This document shows, in pieces, positions 1 to 6,959 of a DNA stretch of 14,772 nt. Source of the DNA: Betaproteobacteria bacterium (GTDB lineage Bacteria; Pseudomonadota; Gammaproteobacteria; Burkholderiales; SG8-39); contig JAABRB010000048.1 of the NCBI GenBank assembly GCA_011391185.1, forward strand, positions 1-14,772. The letters are read 5' to 3'. Position numbers and translations under genes: made by a program. Numbering within the stretch: the stretch's first letter is position 1; the number at the start of each line of letters is the position of its first letter. The notes under the pieces were generated by a model. That model was not told where the DNA came from. It saw nothing but the letters and a program-made list of their open reading frames with translations, and ran no database searches.

Positions 1-344
1 CTGCACGGTTCGGAGGGCGGGGAGGCCTCGGCCTTCCCGACCCCTATGGTTGGGCTGAGTCGTTCCGGAGCGCAGTCCGGCGCAGCGATTGCGATCAGTT
101 TGTCGCGGGAACGTTCGCCGCGTGTCACCGTCACTCGCGCGCGCGACACGCCGAGTTGCTCGGCGATGAATGCGACGACTGCCGCGTTGGCGCGACTCTC
201 GACGGGTGGCGCGGAGATCCTGATTTTCAGGCGCTCGCCGTGAACACCGGAAACTTCAGTTCGCTTCGCGGCGGGCTGCACGTACACCGCGATGGTCCAG
301 CCGGTGGCGGTGCGGGTCAGCCAAGGCGTCGCCGCGCTGCTCAC
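1..344 (-). CDS. yggU: YggU / DUF167 family protein, 3' end cut by window
   Basis: This is a small cytosolic protein of the YggU (DUF167) family, whose biochemical role is not established. The translation from a GTG at 344 gives at least 114 residues with no stop before the window edge. Residues about 16-88 carry the family pattern: a beta strand ending VQPAAKRTEV, then LKIRISAPPVESRAN (residues 39-53), a helix, and VTRGERSRDKLIAI (residues 73-86). The GTG overlaps the yggT stop as GTGA, which suggests translational coupling. Family members are usually about 95-100 residues, so the tail after residue 90 (Pro, Ser and Glu rich) is longer than expected, and its end cannot be seen. Position after yggT is the usual proteobacterial order. 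I am confident of the family and less so of the exact start. Confidence 0.85.
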   Translation of the reverse strand, partial: MSSAATPWLTRTATGWTIAVYVQPAAKRTEVSGVHGERLKIRISAPPVESRANAAVVAFIAEQLGVSRARVTVTRGERSRDKLIAIAAPDCAPERLSPTIGVGKAEASPPSEPC

Positions 345-904
345 CGTAATCCAGTGAGCATCATCCGTGGCGCACCTTCGAGCGCGATGAGCAGGACCTG
401 GATCAGGATCAGCACGAAGAGCGGCGAGAGATCGATGCCGCCGATCGCGGGGATGAATCGCCGGAAGATGGCATAGAGCGGCCGGGTCAGCGCGTCGAAC
501 ACCGGCGCGATCGGCGAGTAGGGGCTGAGCCAACTCGTGACGACATGGATGATCACGACGAACATCGCGAGATACAGGCATGCCCGAAAGAGCTCGAGCA
601 CCGACCAGAAAAAGAGGAGCGTGCCGGCCGTCGCCAGCCCGCCACCCACGAGCGAATAGAGCACGATGAGCTCGAGAAGCTTTGCGAGCCACGCCAGTAC
701 GAGACTGGCGAGATCGTGTCCCCTCGCAGTGGGCACGACGCGCCGCAGCGGTAGTACCGCCCAGTCGGTCAGCGCGACGACGAACTGGCCCACGGGATTG
801 CGGAACGGCGCGCGGAACGCCTGCATGAAGAAACGCGCCAGCGCGAGATAGGTCACCAGGCCGAACGCGGTCCGGATGAGAAGCTCGGCGATCTGCCCGA
901 CCAT
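341..904 (-). CDS. yggT: YggT family integral membrane protein
   Basis: This is a 187-residue inner-membrane protein of the YggT family (related to plant CCB3/YLMG and often linked to osmotic tolerance or membrane organisation; mechanism unknown). The protein holds the family's internal duplication: each half has a hydrophobic helix followed by a Pro/Arg-rich amphipathic motif, RNPVGQFVVALTD with PLRRVVP in the first half and SPIAPVFDALTRP with RRFIPAIGGIDLSP in the second. Hydrophobic segments lie near residues 5-27, 65-85, 92-123 and 158-177. The ATG at 904 shares its A with the proC stop (TGATG), so I prefer it to the TTG one codon upstream. The gene's own TGA overlaps the GTG of yggU. The arrangement argues for one proC-yggT-yggU transcript. 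Confidence 0.9.
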   Translation of the reverse strand: MVGQIAELLIRTAFGLVTYLALARFFMQAFRAPFRNPVGQFVVALTDWAVLPLRRVVPTARGHDLASLVLAWLAKLLELIVLYSLVGGGLATAGTLLFFWSVLELFRACLYLAMFVVIIHVVTSWLSPYSPIAPVFDALTRPLYAIFRRFIPAIGGIDLSPLFVLILIQVLLIALEGAPRMMLTGLR

Positions 905-1716
905 CAATCCCTCCCGAGCTGGTCGCCCAGCTCACGCGCGCGACGATTCGCGGCATGGATGGCCTTCACGATGGCGTCCTGCACGCCGTCCGCGTTCATC
1001 GATGCCAGTGCCTGCTCGGTTGTGCCGCCCTTCGAGGTCACGCGCTCGCGGAGCACCGAGGCCGGTTCCACGGACCGTGCGGCGAGCTCGGCCGCGCCGC
1101 GCATCGTCTCGATCGCCAGCGTCTTGCCGATTTCTTCCGGAAGCGCCATCTCGGTCGCGGCGCGCTGCATCGCTTCGAGGAAGTAGAAGACATACGCCGG
1201 GCCGCTACCCGAGAGCGCGGTTACCGGATCGAGCAGGTCCTCGCTGTCGACCCACACGACCTTGCCGGCCGCCTCGAGGATCGTGCGCACAATCTCGCGC
1301 TGATTCGAATCCACGGCAGGCGCGGCGTAGACGGCGCTGATCCCGGCGCCGATCAGCGCGGGCGTGTTCGGCATGCAGCGCGCGAGGCGCGTCTTCCCCC
1401 CGAGCCAGCGGCCGATGTCATCCAGCCGGGTCCCCGCGGCAATGGACAGCACGAGCTGATTCCCGAGGTGCGGTGCGAGCGCCTGGCAGGCGTCACGCAT
1501 GTTCTGGGGCTTCACTGCCAGCACGACCGCGTCGCCGTGCGGAGCCGCCTCCGCCGGCGTCGCGACGCACGCGATACCGAATTGGGCCGTATGGCGCGCG
1601 CGTGCCTCGGGCAGCACCTCGACGACCTTGATCGCGGATGCGGCAACGTCGCGGGTCAACAGGCCGCCGATCAACGCCGTCGCCATGTTGCCGCCGCCGA
1701 TGAATGTGACGTTCAA
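904..1716 (-). CDS. proC: Pyrroline-5-carboxylate reductase
   Basis: ProC reduces 1-pyrroline-5-carboxylate to L-proline with NAD(P)H, the last step of proline synthesis, in the cytosol. The 270-residue length is normal for the family. The N-terminus has the Rossmann dinucleotide motif FIGGGNMATALIGGLL (residues 5-20). The middle has the AVKPQNM segment, and CMPNTPALIGAG follows. The C-terminal dimerisation domain has the family signature around ALSGSGPAYVFYFLEAM, then RERVTSKGGTTEQAL. The start is a TTG at 1716, not an ATG: an AGGAG Shine-Dalgarno lies 5 nt upstream and the protein begins MNVTFIGGG, as homologues do. The stop overlaps the ATG of yggT. yggS lies upstream on the same strand, with 211 bp of repeat-bearing DNA between, so proC may or may not share its transcript. 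Confidence 0.96.
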   Translation of the reverse strand: MNVTFIGGGNMATALIGGLLTRDVAASAIKVVEVLPEARARHTAQFGIACVATPAEAAPHGDAVVLAVKPQNMRDACQALAPHLGNQLVLSIAAGTRLDDIGRWLGGKTRLARCMPNTPALIGAGISAVYAAPAVDSNQREIVRTILEAAGKVVWVDSEDLLDPVTALSGSGPAYVFYFLEAMQRAATEMALPEEIGKTLAIETMRGAAELAARSVEPASVLRERVTSKGGTTEQALASMNADGVQDAIVKAIHAANRRARELGDQLGRD

Positions 1717-1808
1717 ACTCTCTCCTCTTCACTCCTGCGGAGCACAGGAGGCGCCAGTTTAGCAGCCGTGGTGTGCTGGGGAGTGAGGAGATGCGGGCAG
1801 GCTGCGCA

Positions 1809-1857
1809 CCACCCCGTCGCCTACGGCGCCACCCCTCCTCAGGGAGGAGGGGAAAAA
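1809..1857 (+). repeat. Palindromic intergenic repeat, copy A
   Basis: This is one copy of a roughly 45-bp element seen several times in the window. It starts CCACCCCG, has a short CGCC-TAC-GGCG hairpin, then perfect 8-bp arms CCCCTCCT (1832-1839) and AGGAGGGG (1845-1852) around a 5-nt loop, followed by a run of A. It faces copy B head to head, so the pair could form a large cruciform. It lies between yggS and proC. It resembles REP- or MITE-type intergenic repeats; I cannot assign a named family. Confidence 0.8.
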
Positions 1858-1860
1858 TTT

Positions 1861-1906
1861 GTCCCCTCCTTTTCGAGGAGGGGTGGCTGCGAAGCAGCCG
1901 GGGTGG
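1861..1906 (-). repeat. Palindromic intergenic repeat, copy B (inverted)
   Basis: This is an inverted copy of the same element as at 1809-1857. Arms CCCCTCCT (1863-1870) and AGGAGGGG (1876-1883) flank a 5-nt loop, followed by a second hairpin GGCTGC-GAA-GCAGCC (1885-1899) and GGGGTGG. Read on the minus strand it begins 21 bp after the yggS stop codon, so it may act as a 3'-end stabiliser or terminator of the yggS transcript. There is no clear U-tract. Confidence 0.8.
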
Positions 1907-1927
1907 TTCGATTTTCGTTCTCCCGAT

Positions 1928-2614
1928 TCACTTTTTCCTTGCCCCGAATATCGCGGTTCCCAATCGCACCATGGTGCTGCCCGTCGGGATGGCCGCCTCG
2001 AAATCGTCCGACATACCCATCGACAGCGTGTCGAGCGCAAATCCGTCCCGATTCAATACGTCGCACAGGTCGCGCAGGGATTCGAAGCGCTTGCGCTGGA
2101 GCACGGAATCCCCGGTCGGCTCGGGAATCGCCATCAGCCCGCGCAGCCTGAGACGCGGAAGGTGGGCGACGGCCGTCGCCAGCGCGTGAACTTCGTTCGG
2201 CGCCACGCCTGCCTTCGCATCTTCCCCGCTGACGTTCACCTCGATGCACACCTGGAGCGGCGGCATCGATTCGGGACGCTGGGCCGAGAGCCGCTCCGCG
2301 ATTTTCAGCCGATCCACCGAGTGCACCCACGCGAAGGATTCGGCGATCGGCCGCGTCTTGTTGCCCTGAATCGGACCGATGAAATGCCAGACAAGGTCCA
2401 GGTCGGCAAGCGCGGGGATTTTCTCGAGCGCCTCTTGCACGTAGCTCTCGCCGAAATCGCGCTGTCCTGCGGCATGGGCGGCGCGTATGGCGTCCGGCCC
2501 GAACGTCTTGGTCACCGCGACGAGAACTATGTCACGAGGGTTTCGTCCCGCTGCCCGAGCACTCCGCCCGATCCGGGAAATTACGCCTTGTAGGTTCGCC
2601 GCGATTGTGTTCAT
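1928..2614 (-). CDS. yggS: YggS, pyridoxal phosphate homeostasis protein
   Basis: This is a cytosolic PLP-binding protein of the YggS/PROSC (PLPHP) family. It keeps free PLP in balance and has no known catalytic activity. The 228-residue length matches the family (about 230), a single alanine-racemase-like TIM barrel. Visible motifs are VAVTKT with the PLP lysine at K36, FGESYVQE (54-61), HFIGPIQGNK (77-86), LSMGMSDDFEAAI (197-209) and the phosphate-binding segment STMVRLGTAIFG (213-224). I chose the ATG at 2614. A longer open frame reaches 2860, but it runs through the 12-bp tandem repeats (GSKT repeats in translation) and into pilT, so the extension is not real. The gene is divergent from pilT, a common betaproteobacterial arrangement. 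Confidence 0.95.
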   Translation of the reverse strand: MNTIAANLQGVISRIGRSARAAGRNPRDIVLVAVTKTFGPDAIRAAHAAGQRDFGESYVQEALEKIPALADLDLVWHFIGPIQGNKTRPIAESFAWVHSVDRLKIAERLSAQRPESMPPLQVCIEVNVSGEDAKAGVAPNEVHALATAVAHLPRLRLRGLMAIPEPTGDSVLQRKRFESLRDLCDVLNRDGFALDTLSMGMSDDFEAAIPTGSTMVRLGTAIFGARKK

Positions 2615-2644
2615 AATTCTCAGGTTCGCACGGGAACCGACTGA

Positions 2645-2650
2645 ATTACA
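2645..2650 (-). promoter_or_regulatory. Possible -10 box for yggS
   Basis: On the minus strand this reads TGTAAT, a 5/6 match to the sigma-70 -10 consensus, 30 bp before the yggS ATG. I see no good -35 at the right distance (only about 3/6). The A-rich strand of the 12-bp repeat array ends just upstream, so the array would sit where an upstream activator or UP-like element could act. Weak evidence. Confidence 0.25.
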
Positions 2651-2667
2651 GGGAGTTTTCGGTCCTG

Positions 2668-2739
2668 CTTTTGATCCAGTTTTTGATCCAGTTTTTGATC
2701 CAGTTTTTGATCCAGTTTTTGATCCAGTTTTTGATCCTA
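2668..2739. repeat. Tandem 12-bp repeat array, six units (TTTTTGATCCAG)
   Basis: Six consecutive units of TTTTTGATCCAG fill 2668-2739. The first unit has C for the leading T, the last ends TA instead of AG, and the four inner units are identical. Each unit carries one GATC, at 2673, 2685, 2697, 2709, 2721 and 2733. The array sits in the 189-bp divergent region between yggS and pilT, 54 bp before the yggS ATG and 64 bp before the pilT ATG. Because 12 is a multiple of 3, the array stays open in several frames and creates false N-terminal extensions. Identical inner units suggest recent expansion by slippage. Confidence 0.97.
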
Positions 2740-2803
2740 TTGCAAGCCCGGATCCGGATCGGCATTCCGGCGCCACCCCGCCGCATAACCAGGGACGAAT
2801 TAT

Positions 2804-3847
2804 ATGGATATCACCGAGCTGCTCGCCTTCGTCGTCAAGAACAAAGCGTCCGATCTGCACCTCTCATCCGGCCTGCCGCCCATGATCCGCGTGCATGGGG
2901 ACGTGCGGCGCATCAATCTGCCGGCAATGGAGCACAAGGACGTGCACGCGATGATGTACGACATCATGAACGACGCGCAGCGCAAGTCGTACGAAGAGAA
3001 TCTCGAGTGCGACTTCTCGTTCGCGGTGCCGGGCCTCGCCCGTTTCCGCGTGAACGCCTTCAACCAGAACCGCGGCGCGGCCGCGGTGATGCGGACGATT
3101 CCCTCGAAGGTGCTCACGCTCGAAGAGCTGGGCGCGCCGAAGATCTTCGCCGAGATCGCCAAGCAGCCGCGCGGCATCGTGCTCGTTACGGGACCGACCG
3201 GCTCCGGCAAGTCCACGACGCTCGCGGCGATGGTGAACGACATCAACGAGCAGGAGCATGGCCACATCCTCACGATCGAGGACCCGATCGAATTCGTGCA
3301 CGAGAGCAAGAAGTGCCTGATCAACCAGCGCGAGGTCGGCCCTCATACGCTGTCGTTCTCGAACGCGCTCCGTAGCGCGCTGCGGGAGGACCCGGACGTC
3401 ATCCTCGTCGGCGAGATGCGCGATCTCGAGACCATCCGCCTCGCGCTGACCGGCGCCGAAACCGGGCACCTGGTGTTCGGCACGTTGCACACGAGCTCCG
3501 CGGCCAAGACGATCGACCGGATCGTGGACGTGTTCCCGGCCGCCGAGAAGGAGATGGTTCGGGCGATGCTCTCGGAGTCGCTGCGCGCGGTGATTGCGCA
3601 GACGCTCTTGAAGACCAAGGACGGCCAGGGCCGCGTGGCGGCGCACGAGATCATGGTCGGCACACCGGCCATCCGCAACCTGATCCGCGAGAACAAGATC
3701 GCGCAGATGTACTCGGCGATCCAGACCGGCCAGCAGCTCGGCATGCAGACGCTTGATCAGAACCTGACCGAGCTCGTGAAGCGGGGCGTGGTGACGGTTG
3801 CGGAAGCCCGCGTGCGCGCGCAGAACAAGGACTCCTTCATCGGCTGA
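2804..3847 (+). CDS. pilT: Type IV pilus retraction ATPase PilT
   Basis: PilT is the hexameric cytoplasmic ATPase that powers type IV pilus disassembly, driving twitching motility and DNA uptake. The 347-residue length is normal. The N-terminal PAS-like domain (about 1-100) starts MDITELLAF and has KASDLHLSSG. The RecA-like domain has Walker A GPTGSGKST (130-138), an Asp box around ILTIEDPIEFVH (155-166), Walker B DPDVILVGEMRD (196-207) and a His box GHLVFGTLHT (221-230). The C-terminal AIRNLIRE motif (289-296), needed for retraction and diagnostic of PilT rather than PilB or PilU, is intact. An AGGGA-like Shine-Dalgarno lies 8-12 nt before the ATG. pilU follows after 81 bp. The 12-bp repeat array lies upstream and could affect expression. 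Confidence 0.98.
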   Translation: MDITELLAFVVKNKASDLHLSSGLPPMIRVHGDVRRINLPAMEHKDVHAMMYDIMNDAQRKSYEENLECDFSFAVPGLARFRVNAFNQNRGAAAVMRTIPSKVLTLEELGAPKIFAEIAKQPRGIVLVTGPTGSGKSTTLAAMVNDINEQEHGHILTIEDPIEFVHESKKCLINQREVGPHTLSFSNALRSALREDPDVILVGEMRDLETIRLALTGAETGHLVFGTLHTSSAAKTIDRIVDVFPAAEKEMVRAMLSESLRAVIAQTLLKTKDGQGRVAAHEIMVGTPAIRNLIRENKIAQMYSAIQTGQQLGMQTLDQNLTELVKRGVVTVAEARVRAQNKDSFIG

Positions 3848-3878
3848 TCGGCCGCCCCCCCGGGGGTCCCAACCGATC
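3846..3878. other. GC-rich inverted repeat between pilT and pilU
   Basis: GATCGG (3846-3851) and CCGATC (3873-3878) can pair around a C-run/G-run core (CCCCC directly followed by GGGGG). It begins at the pilT stop codon. No U-tract follows, so it is not a classical terminator; it could attenuate or protect the pilT mRNA end. A CATAAT hexamer at 3889-3894 is -10-like but lacks a -35 partner. Low confidence that either functions. Confidence 0.2.
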
Positions 3879-3928
3879 GGGCGAGGCGCATAATGGGCGC
3901 GTTGCGCGTCCCTGGAACGAGGTAGAAC

Positions 3929-5065
3929 ATGGAACGAGACCAGGCATCCAAATTCATCAGCGACCTTCTGAAGCTGATGTTCAGCAAGAAGGCCTCCGAC
4001 CTTTTCATCACGGTCGGATTTCCTCCGGCCATCAAGGTCGACGGCAAGGTGACACCTGTGTCGCAACAGCCGCTCACACCGCAGCACACCCAGGATCTCG
4101 TGCGCTCGGTGATGAACGACCGGCAGGCCGCCGAGTTCGAATCGAGCAAGGAGTGCAACTTCGCGATCAGCCCCTCCGGCATCGGGCGCTTCCGGGTCAA
4201 CGCGTTCGTACAGATGGGTTCCATCGGCATGGTGCTGCGGACCATCAACGCCAAGATCCCGACTTTCGAGGAGCTCAATCTCCCGCCGGTGCTGAGGGAA
4301 GTTGCGCTCGCCAAGCGCGGCCTGGTGATCATGGTCGGCGCGACCGGCTCGGGCAAGTCCACGTCGCTCGCTGCGATGGTGGGTCACCGCAACGCAAACT
4401 CCTACGGGCACATCATCACGATCGAGGACCCGGTCGAGTACGTGCACCCGCATGGGAACTGCATCATCACCCAGCGCGAGATCGGCGTGGACACCGAGTC
4501 GTGGGGGGTGGCACTGAAGAACACCCTGCGCCAGGCGCCGGACGTCATCCTGATGGGCGAGATCCGCGACCGAGAGACGATGGACTACGGCATTGCCTTC
4601 GCGGAAACCGGCCACCTTTGCATGGCGACCTTGCACGCGAACAGCGCGAACCAGGCGCTCGATCGGATCATCAACTTCTTCCCCGAGGAGCGGCGCCCGC
4701 AGCTCCTGATGGATCTCTCGCTCAATCTGCGCGGGATGGTCTCGCAGCGGCTCGTCCCGCGGAAAGAAGGCAAGGGCCGGATCGCGGTGGTGGAAGTCAT
4801 GCTGAACTCGCCGCTCATCTCCGACCTGATCTTCAAAGGCGAGGTGCACGAGATCAAGGAGATCATGAAGCGCTCGCGCGAGCTGGGCATGCAGACTTTC
4901 GACCAGCATCTCTTCGATCTGTACGACACGGGCATCATCACGTACGAAGATGCCTTGCGTAACGCGGATAGCGTGAACGACCTGCGCCTCATGATCAAGC
5001 TGCATTCCACCGAGGCGAAGAACCGCGACATCACGCAGGGGATCGACCACCTCTCGATCTCCTGA
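3929..5065 (+). CDS. pilU: PilT-like retraction ATPase PilU
   Basis: PilU is the accessory retraction ATPase that works with PilT when pili are under load. The 378-residue length fits PilU. The N-terminal domain has KKASDLFITVGFPP (20-33). Walker A is GATGSGKS (137-144), the Asp box lies around HIITIEDPVEYVH (161-173), Walker B is APDVILMGEIRD (203-214), and the His box is GHLCMATLHA (228-237). In place of PilT's AIRNLIRE it has LNSPLISDLIFKGE (292-305), typical of PilU, plus a longer C-terminal tail ending HLSIS. A GAGGT Shine-Dalgarno sits 6 nt before the ATG. It is probably co-transcribed with pilT. It converges on the patatin gene with 31 bp between stops. Confidence 0.96.
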   Translation: MERDQASKFISDLLKLMFSKKASDLFITVGFPPAIKVDGKVTPVSQQPLTPQHTQDLVRSVMNDRQAAEFESSKECNFAISPSGIGRFRVNAFVQMGSIGMVLRTINAKIPTFEELNLPPVLREVALAKRGLVIMVGATGSGKSTSLAAMVGHRNANSYGHIITIEDPVEYVHPHGNCIITQREIGVDTESWGVALKNTLRQAPDVILMGEIRDRETMDYGIAFAETGHLCMATLHANSANQALDRIINFFPEERRPQLLMDLSLNLRGMVSQRLVPRKEGKGRIAVVEVMLNSPLISDLIFKGEVHEIKEIMKRSRELGMQTFDQHLFDLYDTGIITYEDALRNADSVNDLRLMIKLHSTEAKNRDITQGIDHLSIS

Positions 5066-5073
5066 TCGAGCCT

Positions 5074-5094
5074 CGCGGCAACTCCATCGCCGCG
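5074..5094. terminator. Possible bidirectional stem-loop between pilU and the patatin gene
   Basis: CGCGGC (5074-5079) and GCCGCG (5089-5094) form a 6-bp GC stem with a 9-nt loop, filling most of the 31 bp between two convergent stop codons. There is no T-run on either side, so intrinsic termination is uncertain. Position is the main support. Confidence 0.3.
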
Positions 5095-5096
5095 CG

Positions 5097-6959
5097 CTAC
5101 CAGCGCGGACGCTCGTTGGACCATGCGTGTATCGCGTCGCGTGCGGCCTCGTAGCCGCGCGCCACGATCTCGTCGATCCGCCCGAAGTCGAGCAGCCGCA
5201 GATCGGCCATGGGGATGCGCAGATACAGGCTTGCTGCCTCGGCCGCGCGCCGCTCGCGGGTCCAGTGGACACTCGCGACGAGCGCGCTGCGCGTGAGCAA
5301 GCTCATGATCGAGGGCAATTCGCTCCGGGCATTCCCAGGGTGCATTCGTTCCCAGAGCATGCGCCACCCGGACCTCTCGAGCGCCAGATCCGACGGCGCC
5401 CGCATCTCGACCTCCGCGCTCACGTCGACAGCAAGCACCGTGCCGATTTCCGGTTTTGCCGCCATCACGTCGATCGGCAGGTTGTTTACGAGCCCGCCGT
5501 CGACATGCAGATCTCCGCCCATGCTTACCGGAGGCAGGACGCCCGGCAGCGAAATACTCGCGCGGATCGCGCGCGCCAGAGCCCCGCGCTCGTGCACGGT
5601 CTGCGTCGCGCGCGAGAGATTGGTGGAAACGCACAGAAAGGGCAGCAGCAGATCCTCGATCGCCGTGGCCCCGAACACGTGCTCGAGCTTCACGCGGATC
5701 CGCCGACCGGCGAGCAGGGCGACAACCGGAAAAGTCGGGTCCTTCAGCGACGAGAAGTGCTTCTTGCACTGCGCAAGCGCCGCTTCCGGGGAAAGCCTTT
5801 GCGCAACGAGCGCACCGATGATCGCGCCCACGCTCGTCCCGCCCACCCAGTCGACGGGAACGCCTGCCTCGGCAAGCGCACGGAGAACGCCCAGGTGCGC
5901 GAAACCGCGCGCGCCGCCGCCACCGAGGACCAGACCGATGCCTGCTCCGGTGAGACAGCGTGCGAGCCGGGCAAGATCCCCGGCCCGGTCCATGTCGATC
6001 TGATAATGACAATCGACTTTCCTGACCGCGATGAAGGCCGCCGCGCCGCGTGGCGCACCGCCTTCATACAGGAGGACGAGGCTGCGCCGCGGGGCACGCC
6101 CGGTTTGCCAGCGCGCGGCGAGACTCCGCTCGATCTCGCCCGACTCAATTGGTGTCGCGGCATCGGCAACGAACACCACGTGGTCGGCTTGGCGAATGGC
6201 CCGCTCGGTCCAGCTCGTGAGCAGTGGATCGGTCTCGTAGAGCACGAAGCGATTCGCGAGCTCCTGCTCGTTCAGCCACTGCACGAGCCGGGGACTCGCC
6301 GCGTCATGCTCCGCGCAACGCGCGATCCCTTCGCGCCCAAGCGCCTGGTCCACGCGCCGTGCGTCAACGTGGAGCGTACTGCCCAGTCGAGTGAGCGCCT
6401 CGGAAAGTCGACGCGCGAACTCCGCGGCGCCGGGACCCGCACCGGCGGGTACGACGGCAATGGTCCGGATCACCGCTTTCTGGCGCCGCGCGTAAGCGCT
6501 CTGATTCCGCAGCCGCTCGCTCAGCAGGGCACTGATTCGCCGCAGCGCGGCCGGCTCCCGTTCGATCAGGCGGTGAAAGGCCGCCGCCGGGAGCCGCGCA
6601 AGCAGCGAATCACGCACGGCGAGGACCGTCGCCGCGCGCCGCTCCGCCGAAAGGAGCGCCATCTCGCCGAGAATTTCTCCGGCACCGACTTCGTTAAGCG
6701 CCAGTTCGCCCGCGCTGTCGTCGATGATGCGCAGGCGTCCGCACAGCACGGTATACGCCGCGTCTCCCGGGTCCCCGCGCCGGAAGAGAATGTCGCCTCC
6801 ACGCAGCGAGACCCACTCTGCGTCCGCCTGGAGCTCGGCGAGCACTGCGCGATCGGCGGAATTGAAAAGCGCGGCAAGGTGCGAGGCGAGTTGCGTATTC
6901 CAGAACTCCCGCCACGTGGCCTCGGCCCCGCTTTCAGGCATGGACTCGACTTTCGACAT
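5097..6959 (-). CDS. Cyclic-nucleotide-binding, patatin-like phospholipase (NTE/RssA type)
   Basis: This 620-residue protein is probably a serine lipid acyl hydrolase whose activity responds to cAMP or cGMP. Residues about 30-150 form a cNMP-binding domain, with the phosphate-binding cassette around GEMALLSAERRAAT (98-111). Residues about 164-330 form an alpha/beta region that looks like a degenerate MinD/ParA-type fold: it starts IAVVPAGAG but lacks a Walker lysine. Residues about 340-510 are the patatin domain: oxyanion motif GGGGARG (346-352), nucleophile elbow GTSVG with Ser376, and catalytic DGG with Asp487, so the dyad is intact. The layout matches bacterial relatives of neuropathy target esterase. 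I see no signal peptide or clear membrane helix. ATG at 6959 has an AAGAG-like Shine-Dalgarno; Met7 is an alternative. The gene converges on pilU. Lipid substrate unknown. Confidence 0.93.
   Translation of the reverse strand: MSKVESMPESGAEATWREFWNTQLASHLAALFNSADRAVLAELQADAEWVSLRGGDILFRRGDPGDAAYTVLCGRLRIIDDSAGELALNEVGAGEILGEMALLSAERRAATVLAVRDSLLARLPAAAFHRLIEREPAALRRISALLSERLRNQSAYARRQKAVIRTIAVVPAGAGPGAAEFARRLSEALTRLGSTLHVDARRVDQALGREGIARCAEHDAASPRLVQWLNEQELANRFVLYETDPLLTSWTERAIRQADHVVFVADAATPIESGEIERSLAARWQTGRAPRRSLVLLYEGGAPRGAAAFIAVRKVDCHYQIDMDRAGDLARLARCLTGAGIGLVLGGGGARGFAHLGVLRALAEAGVPVDWVGGTSVGAIIGALVAQRLSPEAALAQCKKHFSSLKDPTFPVVALLAGRRIRVKLEHVFGATAIEDLLLPFLCVSTNLSRATQTVHERGALARAIRASISLPGVLPPVSMGGDLHVDGGLVNNLPIDVMAAKPEIGTVLAVDVSAEVEMRAPSDLALERSGWRMLWERMHPGNARSELPSIMSLLTRSALVASVHWTRERRAAEAASLYLRIPMADLRLLDFGRIDEIVARGYEAARDAIHAWSNERPRW

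Noticed and set aside
2668..2739. CRISPR array
   Set aside because: The units are 12 bp with no spacers, and no cas genes are nearby.
2668..2760. Replication origin iterons or a SeqA/DnaA region
   Set aside because: GATC density is suggestive, but I see no DnaA boxes, replication initiator gene or origin-linked genes nearby.
2612..2860. 82-residue N-terminal extension of YggS containing GSKT repeats
   Set aside because: The frame is open only because the 12-bp repeats keep phase; it runs into pilT, while the family start MNTIAANLQ at 2614 gives normal length.
2864..5272. 802-codon open frame on the minus strand opposite pilT and pilU
   Set aside because: It is an antisense shadow produced by high GC3 in two well-recognised genes; its translation is rich in Arg, His and Asp with no known fold.
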